This document shows positions 8,061-15,292 of a stretch of DNA of 28,402 nucleotides, in pieces (positions within the stretch are counted from its first letter, which is position 1; each line of letters opens with the position of its first letter). The stretch is from Acidobacteriota bacterium (GTDB taxonomy: Bacteria; Acidobacteriota; Vicinamibacteria; Vicinamibacterales; UBA2999), in the NCBI GenBank assembly GCA_947465645.1, contig CANIBQ010000066.1, positions 1-28,402 of the forward strand, given 5' to 3'. The notes beneath the pieces were generated by a model that was not told the origin of the DNA, ran no database searches, and saw only the letters and a program-made list of their open reading frames with translations. A program made the translations under genes and the position numbers.

Positions 8061-8963
8061 CTATGGCCGTGGGTGGAAGCGATCGTAAATGGTGCGCATT
8101 CGCTGCTCCAGCACGTGCGTGTAGATCTGGGTGGTCGAGAGATCCGCGTGTCCCAGCATCATCTGGATCGCGCGAAGGTCGGCGCCGCGTTCGAGCAGGT
8201 GCGTCGCAAACGAGTGCCTGAGGACGTGCGGGCTGATGGACGCCTTGATGCCCGACTTCCGGGCGTAGCCCTTGAGAATCTTCCAGAACCCGACACGCGA
8301 GAGCCCCTGGCCGCCGCCGCGCGCGTTGACGAACAGCCGCGGACTGGTGCGCTTGCGCAGCAGTTGCCGCCGCGCCTCGCGCGTGTACTCGCCCACCCAC
8401 CTGGCCGCCTCGTCGCCGATCGGCACGATGCGCTGCTTGTCGCCCTTGCCCGTGCAGGTCAAATAGGACGCGTCGAGGTTGACGTCGGCCGGCCGCAGGC
8501 CGATCAGCTCCGACACGCGCATGCCCGTGGCATACAGTAGCTCGATCAGCGCGCGGTCGCGCACCCCGCGGGGCGTCGTCACATCGGGCTGCGCGAGAAG
8601 GTGATCCACGTCCTCGACCGACAGGTAGCGCGGCAGCGTCTTCCACGCGCGCGGCGGCCGGAGGTCATCCGCGGGGCTCGCCTTCAGGCGGCCGTCGATC
8701 ACGAGAAACCTGTAGAACCCGCGATAACATGCAATGGCGCGCGCGACAGACCGAGGCGACCGGCCTTCTGACATCAGGCCGCGGACGAGGTCTTCGAGGT
8801 CGGCGCGCGACAGGGAGTCCAGGGGCGCGCTGCGCCCGGCGGCGAATCGGCCCAGCATGGCGAGGTCCCGCGCGTAGCTCTCCACCGAATTGGCCGCCAG
8901 CCGGCGCTCGGAGGTGAGATGCGTGAGATAGGCGTCCACAGGCGAAGTCGTGCGTCGGCTCAA
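8061..8963 (-). CDS. xerD: XerC/XerD-type tyrosine recombinase
   Basis: Site-specific tyrosine recombinase of 300 residues, the standard Xer length, probably resolving chromosome dimers at a dif site. An N-terminal SAM-like DNA-binding domain (about 8-95) precedes the catalytic domain. All catalytic residues are visible: Arg149 (TGMRVSEL), Lys173 (TGKGDKQR), His246 and Arg249 (HVLRHSFATHLL), His272 (LGHADLSTTQ) and nucleophile Tyr281 (IYTHV). The only upstream start in frame is TTG at 8963; GTG at codon 9 is an alternative. XerD is favoured over XerC by overall resemblance only. No integrase-associated mobile-element genes are nearby, so a housekeeping role is preferred. Divergent from murQ, 44 bases apart. 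Confidence 0.9.
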   Translation of the reverse strand: MSRRTTSPVDAYLTHLTSERRLAANSVESYARDLAMLGRFAAGRSAPLDSLSRADLEDLVRGLMSEGRSPRSVARAIACYRGFYRFLVIDGRLKASPADDLRPPRAWKTLPRYLSVEDVDHLLAQPDVTTPRGVRDRALIELLYATGMRVSELIGLRPADVNLDASYLTCTGKGDKQRIVPIGDEAARWVGEYTREARRQLLRKRTSPRLFVNARGGGQGLSRVGFWKILKGYARKSGIKASISPHVLRHSFATHLLERGADLRAIQMMLGHADLSTTQIYTHVLEQRMRTIYDRFHPRP

Positions 8964-8983
8964 TCGGTTATGTCCGCGAGATC

Positions 8984-8991
8984 GGTAGAAT
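8984..8991 (+). promoter_or_regulatory. Extended -10-like element upstream of murQ
   Basis: GGTAGAAT lies 16 bases before the murQ ATG, and a weak GAGG ribosome site (8999-9002) lies between. No good -35 box is visible. The motif resembles GGTACAGT before the shell gene and GGTAGAGT before the lytic transglycosylase. Confidence 0.35.
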
Positions 8992-9007
8992 TGTAGTTGA
9001 GGTTCGA

Positions 9008-9970
9008 ATGACCGTTCGGTCCAAGTGGCAGGCTCTCCCGACTGAAGCGATAAACCCCTCCAGCCTCAACATCGACAAGCTGGCGCCCGACGACATCGTC
9101 GAGCTGATGATCAATGAAGATCGCAAGATGCTCGCCGCCGTGCAGCGCGAGCGGGAGCGGATTGCGGTCGGTATCGAGATGATTGCCTCGTCGCTGCGCA
9201 AGGGCGGGCGCATTATCTTTGTCGGCGCCGGAACGAGCGGCCGGCTTGGCGTGCTCGAAGCGGCCGAAATGCCCCCCACGTTCAGCACCGATCCCAACCT
9301 GGTCCAGGCCATCATGGCGGGCGGCCGCAACGCGACCTTCGCCTCGAAGGAAGGGGTCGAAGACAACTACGAAGAGGGGGCGCGCTCGATCACCCGGCTG
9401 CTCCCCACCAAGAAAGACATCGTCGTCGGCGTGTCGGCCAGCGGCATCACGCAGTTCGTGCGAGGCGCGTTGACCCGGGCGCGCAGGGCCGGCGCCCGCA
9501 TCATCTTCGTGACGTGCGACCCCAGCACCGAGCTCCAGACGTTTGTCGACCTGACGATCTCGCCGGGCGTCGGCGCTGAGGTCATCGCCGGCTCGACCAG
9601 GCTGAAGGCAGGCACCGCCACCAAGCTCGTGCTCAACATGCTGACGACGGGCGCGATGGTACGGATGGGCAAGACCTACGGCAACCTGATGGTCGACGTC
9701 CACACCGGGTCCGAGAAGCTGAAAGACCGCGCCCGGCGGATCGTCAACATCGTCACCGGCCTCGAATACGACGAGGCAGACAAGCTGCTCAAGAAGGCGC
9801 ACTGGAACGTGAAGGCCGCGATCGTGATGCAGAAGACCGGGCTCGCCTACCCCAAGGCGTTGTCGAAGCTGCGGAAGGCGCACGACTCGATGCGCGAGGC
9901 GATTGGCGAGGACATCGAGCCGCGCCTGCGCGGCATGCTGCAGGGCGTCGCGGAAGTGCGCGGAACGTAG
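9008..9970 (+). CDS. murQ: N-acetylmuramic acid 6-phosphate etherase
   Basis: Cleaves the lactyl ether of MurNAc-6-phosphate to give GlcNAc-6-phosphate and D-lactate in peptidoglycan recycling; cytoplasmic SIS-fold enzyme. 320 residues, slightly longer than the usual 300. The phosphosugar-binding loop VGAGTSGRLGVLEAAE is at about 72-87. By alignment with E. coli MurQ, the two catalytic glutamates should be Glu87 (before MPPTF) and Glu118 (in EGVEDN). AGSTRLKAGTATK is the second family signature. ATG with GAGG five bases upstream. The stop codon lies in a short direct repeat shared with the following hairpin. The opposite-strand genes downstream supply the next steps of amino-sugar use. Confidence 0.95.
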   Translation: MTVRSKWQALPTEAINPSSLNIDKLAPDDIVELMINEDRKMLAAVQRERERIAVGIEMIASSLRKGGRIIFVGAGTSGRLGVLEAAEMPPTFSTDPNLVQAIMAGGRNATFASKEGVEDNYEEGARSITRLLPTKKDIVVGVSASGITQFVRGALTRARRAGARIIFVTCDPSTELQTFVDLTISPGVGAEVIAGSTRLKAGTATKLVLNMLTTGAMVRMGKTYGNLMVDVHTGSEKLKDRARRIVNIVTGLEYDEADKLLKKAHWNVKAAIVMQKTGLAYPKALSKLRKAHDSMREAIGEDIEPRLRGMLQGVAEVRGT

Positions 9971-10013
9971 AGTCCGGCCCTCGTCCGTACGTAGTGTCCG
10001 GCTTCAGCCGGAC
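9965..10013. repeat. ACGTAG-GTCCGGC direct repeat and hairpin
   Basis: ACGTAGAGTCCGGC (9965-9978) is repeated as ACGTAGTGTCCGGC (9989-10002), and the second copy opens a perfect hairpin GTCCGGCT/AGCCGGAC (9996-10013). The murQ stop (9968-9970) lies in the first copy and the nagB stop (10004-10006) at the hairpin centre. It can act as a bidirectional terminator, but its structure is that of a dispersed repeat. Confidence 0.7.
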
Positions 10014-10744
10014 CGTGACAGACGCGAAGCCGCGTCCCGATCCAGATACAACTCGACGTGACGGTGGAGCTGCAGGAAGGAGGCAGGCAGCCGCGGCGTC
10101 ACCGGCCCATTGATCGTCCGTTCCACGCACTGCGCCTTTCGCTCACCCGTCGCAATCAGAATCACCGTCCTCGCCTTCAGGATCGTCCCCATCCCCATCG
10201 AGAGCGCCTCGCGGGGTACCTGCGCCGGGTCGTCGCCGAAGAGCGCGGCGTTATCGCGCCTGGTGGACTGCGCCAGCTCCACGCGGTGCGTGCGTGCGAC
10301 GAGCTCGTCAGCCGGCTCGTTGAAGCCGATGTGGCCGTTGGCGCCGATCCCCAGTAGCTGGATGTCGATGCCGCCCACCCGCTCGATCTCGGCTTCATAG
10401 CGACCGCACTCGGCGTCGGGGTCTGCGGCAGTGCCGTAGAGGAAATGGATGCGTTCGAGCCGCAGGTTCACCGCGTCGAAGAGATGACGATCCATGAAGG
10501 TGCGGAAGCTGCCGGGATCCGACGGCCCGATGCCGGCGAACTCGTCGATGTTGAACGTGGACGCCCGCGAGAAATCCGCCTCTCCCGCGGCGTGCAGCCG
10601 CCGAAGCTCGGCGTAGGTCGCGACCGGGGTGCGCCCCGTCGGCAACCCGAGCACGCTCCCCGGGTCGTCTGCCAGAGCCGTCGCGATGCGCCTGGCCAGC
10701 GCCACCGCAGTGTCGGCGGACGTATCGAAGATCCTGATATCCAC
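10004..10744 (-). CDS. nagB: Glucosamine-6-phosphate deaminase
   Basis: Converts glucosamine-6-phosphate to fructose-6-phosphate plus ammonia. 246 residues, a little shorter than E. coli NagB (266), matching the short non-allosteric group. The GLPTGRTP phosphate loop is at 33-40, NIDEFAG carries the catalytic Asp67, and LGIGANGHIGFNEP carries His138 and Glu143, matching the E. coli Asp72/His143/Glu148 set. It starts with GTG seven bases after the stop of the kinase gene, so the pair is an operon. No nagA deacetylase is in the window, so the step from GlcNAc-6-phosphate must be encoded elsewhere. Confidence 0.93.
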   Translation of the reverse strand: MDIRIFDTSADTAVALARRIATALADDPGSVLGLPTGRTPVATYAELRRLHAAGEADFSRASTFNIDEFAGIGPSDPGSFRTFMDRHLFDAVNLRLERIHFLYGTAADPDAECGRYEAEIERVGGIDIQLLGIGANGHIGFNEPADELVARTHRVELAQSTRRDNAALFGDDPAQVPREALSMGMGTILKARTVILIATGERKAQCVERTINGPVTPRLPASFLQLHRHVELYLDRDAASRLSRSG

Positions 10745-10751
10745 GAGAACG

Positions 10752-11687
10752 CTACACGTACGCGGGAATCGTCACCGCGCCGTGCGCCGCGGCGAGGGCC
10801 AGGCGAACCGCGCCCACCGCCGGCTCGACCTCGAGCAGACGCACCGGGCTGCGGGGCGCGACTTCCGACAGGCGAATCGACACATCGTGCGCGAGAGACG
10901 GCAGCCCTCGAAAGACGCCCCCCGCGAGCAGGGTTGGAAAGACATCGCCGCGCATGCCGAGCCGCGCGATGACCGACGTCGCGGCGGACGCGAGCTCCGC
11001 CCCCGCGCGCGCGAGGATGTCGGTGGCCACCGCGTCGCCCGCGTCAGCCGCGCGCTGCACAAGGGCAGCGAGCGACGCGATGGCGTGCCGGTGGAGGTCG
11101 CGATTGTAGATTTCGTGAATCAACTGCGTCGGGTTCCCTAGCTTCATCTGCTCGAGCACCATGTCGGTGAGCAGCGTGGCGGGTCCGCGGCCGTCGTACT
11201 GGCGCACGGCTGACGACAGCGCCGCGCGGCCGATCCAGAAGCCGCCGCCCTCGTCGCCGAGCAGGCACCCCCATCCACCCGCGCGCGCGGCGCGCCCGGC
11301 CGCATCCTTGCCGTAGGCGATCGAGCCCGTGCCCGCCACGATGACCACCCCGGGGCCGTCGCCTGCACCTGCGACGAGCGCGACGAGCGCGTCGTTGACC
11401 ACGACGACCCTCGATTTGTAGCCGATGCGCCGCATGATCCCGCGCACCGTGTCGCCGTCGTCTGGTCGATCGACGCCGGCGATGCCGAGGCAGATGGCAT
11501 CTGGCCGCACGTCGGGCTGCGCGAGCACGTCCTCCATCACCTGATGGAGCACCTTCTCGACTTCGAGCTCTCCCGCCGACTGCAGGTTTGCGCCGCCGCC
11601 GCGCGCCTCGGCGATGACGCGCCCTCGCCCGTCGGCGAGCATGCACACGGTCTTCGTGCCGCCGGCGTCGATCCCGAGAACATGCAT
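10752..11687 (-). CDS. BadF/BadG-type N-acetylhexosamine kinase (GlcNAc and possibly MurNAc kinase)
   Basis: ASKHA-fold sugar kinase of 311 residues. Motifs: phosphate-1 loop LGIDAGGTKT at the N-terminus, GIAGVDRP, the adenosine/phosphate-2 motif GTGSIAYG and GWGCLLGDEGGG, as in eukaryotic GlcNAc kinase and bacterial BadF/BadG/BcrA/BcrD relatives. Clostridium acetobutylicum MurK belongs to this family and phosphorylates both MurNAc and GlcNAc. With murQ beside it and no AnmK in view, the same dual activity is plausible but unproven. ATG at 11687 is preferred, because the family starts directly before the phosphate loop; an in-frame ATG at 11702 would add five residues. Confidence 0.88.
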   Translation of the reverse strand: MHVLGIDAGGTKTVCMLADGRGRVIAEARGGGANLQSAGELEVEKVLHQVMEDVLAQPDVRPDAICLGIAGVDRPDDGDTVRGIMRRIGYKSRVVVVNDALVALVAGAGDGPGVVIVAGTGSIAYGKDAAGRAARAGGWGCLLGDEGGGFWIGRAALSSAVRQYDGRGPATLLTDMVLEQMKLGNPTQLIHEIYNRDLHRHAIASLAALVQRAADAGDAVATDILARAGAELASAATSVIARLGMRGDVFPTLLAGGVFRGLPSLAHDVSIRLSEVAPRSPVRLLEVEPAVGAVRLALAAAHGAVTIPAYV

Positions 11688-11714
11688 CGATCTATGGTAC
11701 ATTTACGCCCTTCC

Positions 11715-11858
11715 ATGGCACGCTCGCGCCTGTTTCTCTGCCTCTCCGCCATGGCCGCGCTGTACTTCAGCTCCGTCGTGCTCTTCTCCGACGACAGCCT
11801 CAGCAGTCGGCCAAACGGTCCGGATTACCTGTCGACGATCGCGCGCGCCGCGTTCTAA
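11715..11858 (+). CDS. Possible small membrane or secreted protein, 47 residues
   Basis: A short frame begins at an ATG 28 bases from the divergent kinase start. The N-terminus (MARSRLFLCLSAMAALYFSS) has a positive start and a hydrophobic core like a signal anchor, followed by a short polar tail. No ribosome site is visible and the gap is otherwise repeat-bearing, so the frame could be chance. No family recognised. The rest of the gap to 11985 holds the inverted repeat described next. Confidence 0.25.
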   Translation: MARSRLFLCLSAMAALYFSSVVLFSDDSLSSRPNGPDYLSTIARAAF

Positions 11859-11878
11859 TGCTCTCTTTACTTCCACGG

Positions 11879-11946
11879 GCCACAGAGACACGGAGACACG
11901 GAGGTCATTTCCTCACGATCTCTCCGTGCCTCCGTGCCTCCGTGGC
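11879..11946. repeat. Long inverted repeat of CACGGAG units
   Basis: Two 25-base arms (11879-11903 and 11922-11946), each built of tandem CACGGAGA / CTCCGTGC octamers, are complementary except for three sites that would be G-U pairs in RNA. The loop is 18 bases. A related element follows the next gene at 13039-13104. Confidence 0.8.
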
Positions 11947-11985
11947 TATGTTGAAGCCAAGAGCGTTATAAGGGTCGCCAGCAGG

Positions 11986-13032
11986 GTGTTCAGCGCTGCA
12001 CGCACGGTGCTCCGGCAGGCGATCGACGACCACGCCTTTCCCGCGGCATCCATCGAAGTCGGCGATGTCACGCAGCCGCTCTGGCGTGAGTCATTCGGCG
12101 GGCTGACCTTCGATTCAGGCGCCTCACCGGTCACCGAACGCACCGTCTTCGATCTCGCATCACTGACGAAAGTGATGGCGACCACGCCGCTCCTGATGCA
12201 GCAGGTCGAGCGCGGATCGATCGGTCTCGACGACCCAGTCATCCAGCACGTGGCAGAGTGGCGTGGCGACGATCGCGTGAGCGTCACGCTGCGCGATCTG
12301 CTCTCCCACAGCTCAGGGCTGCCGGCCTACCGCGAGTTGTTCCGCACCCACAGAGGCCGCGTGGCGTTCGAGCAGGCGGTCTGTGGCACACCGCTCGAAT
12401 ACGCGCCGCGGTCGGCCTCGATCTACAGCGATCTTGGATTCATCCTGCTTGGCTTCATGCTCGACGCGGCGGTCCCGCTGCCGGCGCGGTTCGAAACGAT
12501 GCTCGGCCAGATGGAGATCGTGGAGGACCTGCAGTTCAATCCGCCGATGGCATGGCGGCCGCGAACGGCGCCAACCGAGATCGATGCCTGGCGAGGCCGG
12601 CTCATCGCCGGCGAAGTTCACGATGAGAATGCGTGGGCGCTCGGCGGCGCCGCCGGCCACGCCGGGCTGTTTGGGACAGCGGCGGCGGTCGGCACGTATG
12701 CCCGGCACCTGCTGCAGGTGCTCGACGGCCGCACGGGAGCGTTTACGCGCGCCACGCTGGAGACGTTCATCGCGAGGCGCGCGGAGGTGCCCGGCAGTTC
12801 GCGCGCGCTTGGATGGGACACGATGCTGCCGAGCTCGTCATGCGGCTCGCGGATGTCGCCGCGCGCCTTCGGCCACACCGGCTACACCGGCACGTCTCTC
12901 TGGATCGATCCGGATCGGGGGATCTACGTCGTGCTGCTCACGAACCGCGTGCATCCCACGCGAGAGAACGACGCGATCAGGCGCGTGCGCCCCGCCGTGC
13001 ATAACGCGATTATGGGCGAGATCGGACGCTGA
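11986..13032 (+). CDS. Serine beta-lactamase-like hydrolase (class C/esterase/AmiE-like family)
   Basis: 348-residue member of the beta-lactamase/penicillin-binding fold. The catalytic SxxK is S59-L-T-K62 (FDLASLTKVM). A YSD triad (IYSDLGF) takes the place of the usual YxN, and HTGYTGTS fills the KTG position. No signal peptide is seen, so it is probably cytoplasmic. B. subtilis keeps a beta-lactamase-family muramyl amidase, AmiE (YbbE), beside murQ; a similar muropeptide-trimming role is possible here, but esterase or peptidase activity is equally compatible. The frame stays open far upstream through the inverted repeat, so the start is uncertain: GTG 11986, after AAGGG at 11970-11974, is chosen because homology seems to begin there. 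Confidence 0.8.
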   Translation: MFSAARTVLRQAIDDHAFPAASIEVGDVTQPLWRESFGGLTFDSGASPVTERTVFDLASLTKVMATTPLLMQQVERGSIGLDDPVIQHVAEWRGDDRVSVTLRDLLSHSSGLPAYRELFRTHRGRVAFEQAVCGTPLEYAPRSASIYSDLGFILLGFMLDAAVPLPARFETMLGQMEIVEDLQFNPPMAWRPRTAPTEIDAWRGRLIAGEVHDENAWALGGAAGHAGLFGTAAAVGTYARHLLQVLDGRTGAFTRATLETFIARRAEVPGSSRALGWDTMLPSSSCGSRMSPRAFGHTGYTGTSLWIDPDRGIYVVLLTNRVHPTRENDAIRRVRPAVHNAIMGEIGR

Positions 13033-13038
13033 GACGAC

Positions 13039-13104
13039 ACACCGAGTCACCGAGACACCGAGGCTTCTTGAGCAAAGGGTTTCGGTGCCTCAGTGCCTCG
13101 GTGT
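13039..13104. repeat. Second inverted repeat of CACCGAG units
   Basis: Arms at 13039-13062 and 13081-13104 match at 20 of 24 positions and are made of CACCGAG(A/T) units. The architecture is the same as at 11879-11946 but with C in place of G in the unit core. It lies 6 bases after the serine hydrolase stop. It occupies most of the gap to the convergent pseudopilin gene; the remaining bases show nothing else. Confidence 0.7.
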
Positions 13105-13142
13105 TCCGTGTCGGTGAGAGGCGCGGCGACCTTGAACTAAAT

Positions 13143-13925
13143 TTAGAACCGGCCGCGGCCGGCGCCGTCTGGAAACGGGAAGCCTGGCGGCATCCCCGGT
13201 GGCTGCGAGCCACCGCCAGGAAATCCTGGGCGCCCGCCGGGACCTTGCGGCTGCGCACCGCGGCCTCCGCCAGGGGGTTGTGGTCGGCCGTCGAGCCCAG
13301 GACCGCCACGTCCTGGTCCTCCGCGGCCGGGAATACCACCGGGCACACCGGGCGCCTGCACTCCGCCCTCGGCGCCAGCGGCAGTACTGGCCGCCGCGGC
13401 AATGAACACCCACTCGTTGTATTTCGTGCGGCCGTTGTAGACGCGCAGCGACGTGTCGGCGCTCCTGCTCACCACACCCTGGATGCCCACGCCACCGGCC
13501 GCACCGCCTCGGCCGCCAGCGGGCTGAGGCTGCTGCGCCGCGATTGGCGGTCCGCCGCGTCCCGCCACTGGCGCCGATCCCGCCTGGCCTCCCGGCGTCG
13601 CCGCCCCGCTAGCCTGCAGCGCGCGCGCGTCGCCCACCGGTATGAGCTGGAAGTCGTCGTTCGTGATCGGATCCTTGTACTGCTTGCGCAGGAACTTCTG
13701 AGTGAGGAGGATGTCGAGATTCGGGGGATACGCGCCGGCGAACTTGCGCTGAAACAGCGTGACCGCCCGGGCGTACTGCTGGCCGCGGAAGACGAGCTCG
13801 GCCTCGCGCTCGCGCCGCGCCAGCGTGGACCAGGACGGCAGGACGACGCTCAGCACCACTCCCATGACGCTGATGCCGACGAGCAGCGCCGCCATCGCAT
13901 AGCCGCGGTCGTCCATCTGCCGCAT
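13143..13925 (-). CDS. Atypical pseudopilin with Gly/Pro-rich tail
   Basis: 260 residues. The N-terminus MRQMDDRG|YAMAALLVGIS has a prepilin-peptidase-like Gly8-Tyr9 site followed by about 20 hydrophobic residues and a long amphipathic helix (LARREREAELVFRGQQYARAV). Position +5 is Ala and not the usual Glu; among T2SS pseudopilins GspK also lacks this Glu. The middle (LDILLTQKFLRKQYKDPIT) resembles GspG-like repeats. From about residue 100 the protein is Ala/Gly/Pro-rich, and the last 70 residues are almost only Gly, Pro, Arg and Gln. Last gene of the secretion operon; it starts 14 bases after the Ig/PKD lipoprotein stop. It may be a minor or tip pseudopilin. Confidence 0.75.
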   Translation of the reverse strand: MRQMDDRGYAMAALLVGISVMGVVLSVVLPSWSTLARREREAELVFRGQQYARAVTLFQRKFAGAYPPNLDILLTQKFLRKQYKDPITNDDFQLIPVGDARALQASGAATPGGQAGSAPVAGRGGPPIAAQQPQPAGGRGGAAGGVGIQGVVSRSADTSLRVYNGRTKYNEWVFIAAAASTAAGAEGGVQAPGVPGGIPGRGGPGRGGPGLDGRPQPPGGGRGAQPQGPGGRPGFPGGGSQPPGMPPGFPFPDGAGRGRF

Positions 13926-13939
13926 TCAATGCTCTCTAC

Positions 13940-15283
13940 TTACACTGGGAACTTGCCGGCGATAATCTCTAGGCGACCGGTCACCGTCCTGCCATCTGCC
14001 GTTCTCGCGGTCACAGTGACGACGTACTTCGCGCCAGTGACCGAGACGTCGTAAATGTGCGTGGTGGTGGAAGCCGTGGCCCCGAATGTCGTCACTGTGT
14101 TAGTGCCGTCGCCGAAGTCCCAGACATACGACGCGATCGGTGCGGGCGCAGTCGTAGTTTCACCGCCACCGCTCGGTGTCGCCGTAAACGTCCACCGGTG
14201 TCCCGTAGCGAGCGCGGTATCGGGGGTCCCCGCGGTCAATGCCACGCTCAATGGAATCAGCGCTGGCGCCGGCGTGACGCTGACGATCGTCGACGCTGTT
14301 GTCGTCTCGCCGTTGATGTCGGTCACGGTCACCGTGGCCGTGTAGGACCTCGGTGCCGTGCTGCTTGGGCCTGTATACGTGTGCGGGACCGTTGCGTTTC
14401 CGGCAAGGTTACCGAGACTCTGCGACGTGCCATCGCCGAAATCGATGCTCGAGCTCCGCAAGTTGCTCGAGCCCGTCGCTTTCGAGATCGTAAACGACAC
14501 GGTCGAGGTGTTCCCAGTGGAGCTCGCCTGAACCGCGGCGCAGTTGCCCGTGCCCGCCGCCGGCGTGCAGGTGATAGTGAGCCCAGGACCAAGACGAATA
14601 TCGACGGTCACCGCGGTGCTTGTCTTCGTGCCCGCCGTGGCTGTTACGCTCGCCTTCTGCCCCGCGGTCAGCGATGTTCTCGCCTCGCCGCTGCTGTTCG
14701 TAGTCGCAACCGCGGAGCTGAGCGCCCCCTGATCGGTATTGAACGTGACCTGGATGCCTTCGAGCGCGCGGCCGTTCTCGGCCACGACGGTCGCGATGAG
14801 CTCAACCGTGCCGCCACCCGGCGGCACGCTGCCGGGGTTGGCGCGCAAGGTCACCGTGTTGACCGCCGCCGCCCCGATGGTGATCTGAATGACGTTGGTC
14901 GTGGTTGTGGTCGCGCCGGCGCCGGTGCCTGTGGTGCTCGTCCCCGTCGCCCCACCGGAGGTGGCGCGGACGTCGGCAACGCCTGACGTCGTGCCGGCGA
15001 CGAAGGTCGTGAGCGCCAGCCCGTTGCGGGTTTCGACTTCGACCGGACTGACCGTGCCGAGCGTCGCGCTGAAGCGCACGACGGTGCCGTTCTGCACCGG
15101 CGTCCCGCCCTGCTCCGTCACGAACGCCGTGACTTCGGTACTGCCGCCAAACGGAAGCACGCGGCTCGGTGCCGAGACCGTAATGGTTGAATTCGACGGC
15201 GCCAGCAACTGAACGCGCTCGCAGGCGGCCAGCATCAGCACCGCTCCAGCCAGCGCGACTCGCGCGTACAAGCTCCTCATCAT
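13940..15283 (-). CDS. Lipoprotein with Ig-like and PKD domains
   Basis: 447 residues. The signal sequence ends in a lipobox LAAC (Cys21). Two bacterial Ig-like (invasin Big_1-type) repeats follow (about 32-110 and 138-232, the second with VPPGGGTVELIATVVAENG), separated by a Thr/Gly-rich linker. Then come two PKD domains, recognised by SIDFGDGTS (about 280) and YVWDFGDGTN (about 385). The fold set is that of extracellular adhesion or carbohydrate-contact proteins; no catalytic motif is seen. It lies inside the pseudopilin operon, ten bases after a GspG-like gene, which suggests a surface partner or substrate of the machine. Start ATG 15283 has a purine-rich AGAGAAGAGAA upstream. Confidence 0.85.
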   Translation of the reverse strand: MMRSLYARVALAGAVLMLAACERVQLLAPSNSTITVSAPSRVLPFGGSTEVTAFVTEQGGTPVQNGTVVRFSATLGTVSPVEVETRNGLALTTFVAGTTSGVADVRATSGGATGTSTTGTGAGATTTTTNVIQITIGAAAVNTVTLRANPGSVPPGGGTVELIATVVAENGRALEGIQVTFNTDQGALSSAVATTNSSGEARTSLTAGQKASVTATAGTKTSTAVTVDIRLGPGLTITCTPAAGTGNCAAVQASSTGNTSTVSFTISKATGSSNLRSSSIDFGDGTSQSLGNLAGNATVPHTYTGPSSTAPRSYTATVTVTDINGETTTASTIVSVTPAPALIPLSVALTAGTPDTALATGHRWTFTATPSGGGETTTAPAPIASYVWDFGDGTNTVTTFGATASTTTHIYDVSVTGAKYVVTVTARTADGRTVTGRLEIIAGKFPV

Positions 15284-15292
15284 TTCTCTTCT

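Noticed and set aside
8061..9007. Integrase of an integrated element with attachment site
   Set aside because: The recombinase has standard Xer length and domain layout, with no tRNA, phage or transposon genes nearby.
11614..11985. Longer N-terminus for the serine hydrolase, open through the inverted repeat
   Set aside because: The added residues are translated repeat (HRDTETRR, PPCLRGY) and an unrelated small frame; similarity to the beta-lactamase family starts only after about 11986.
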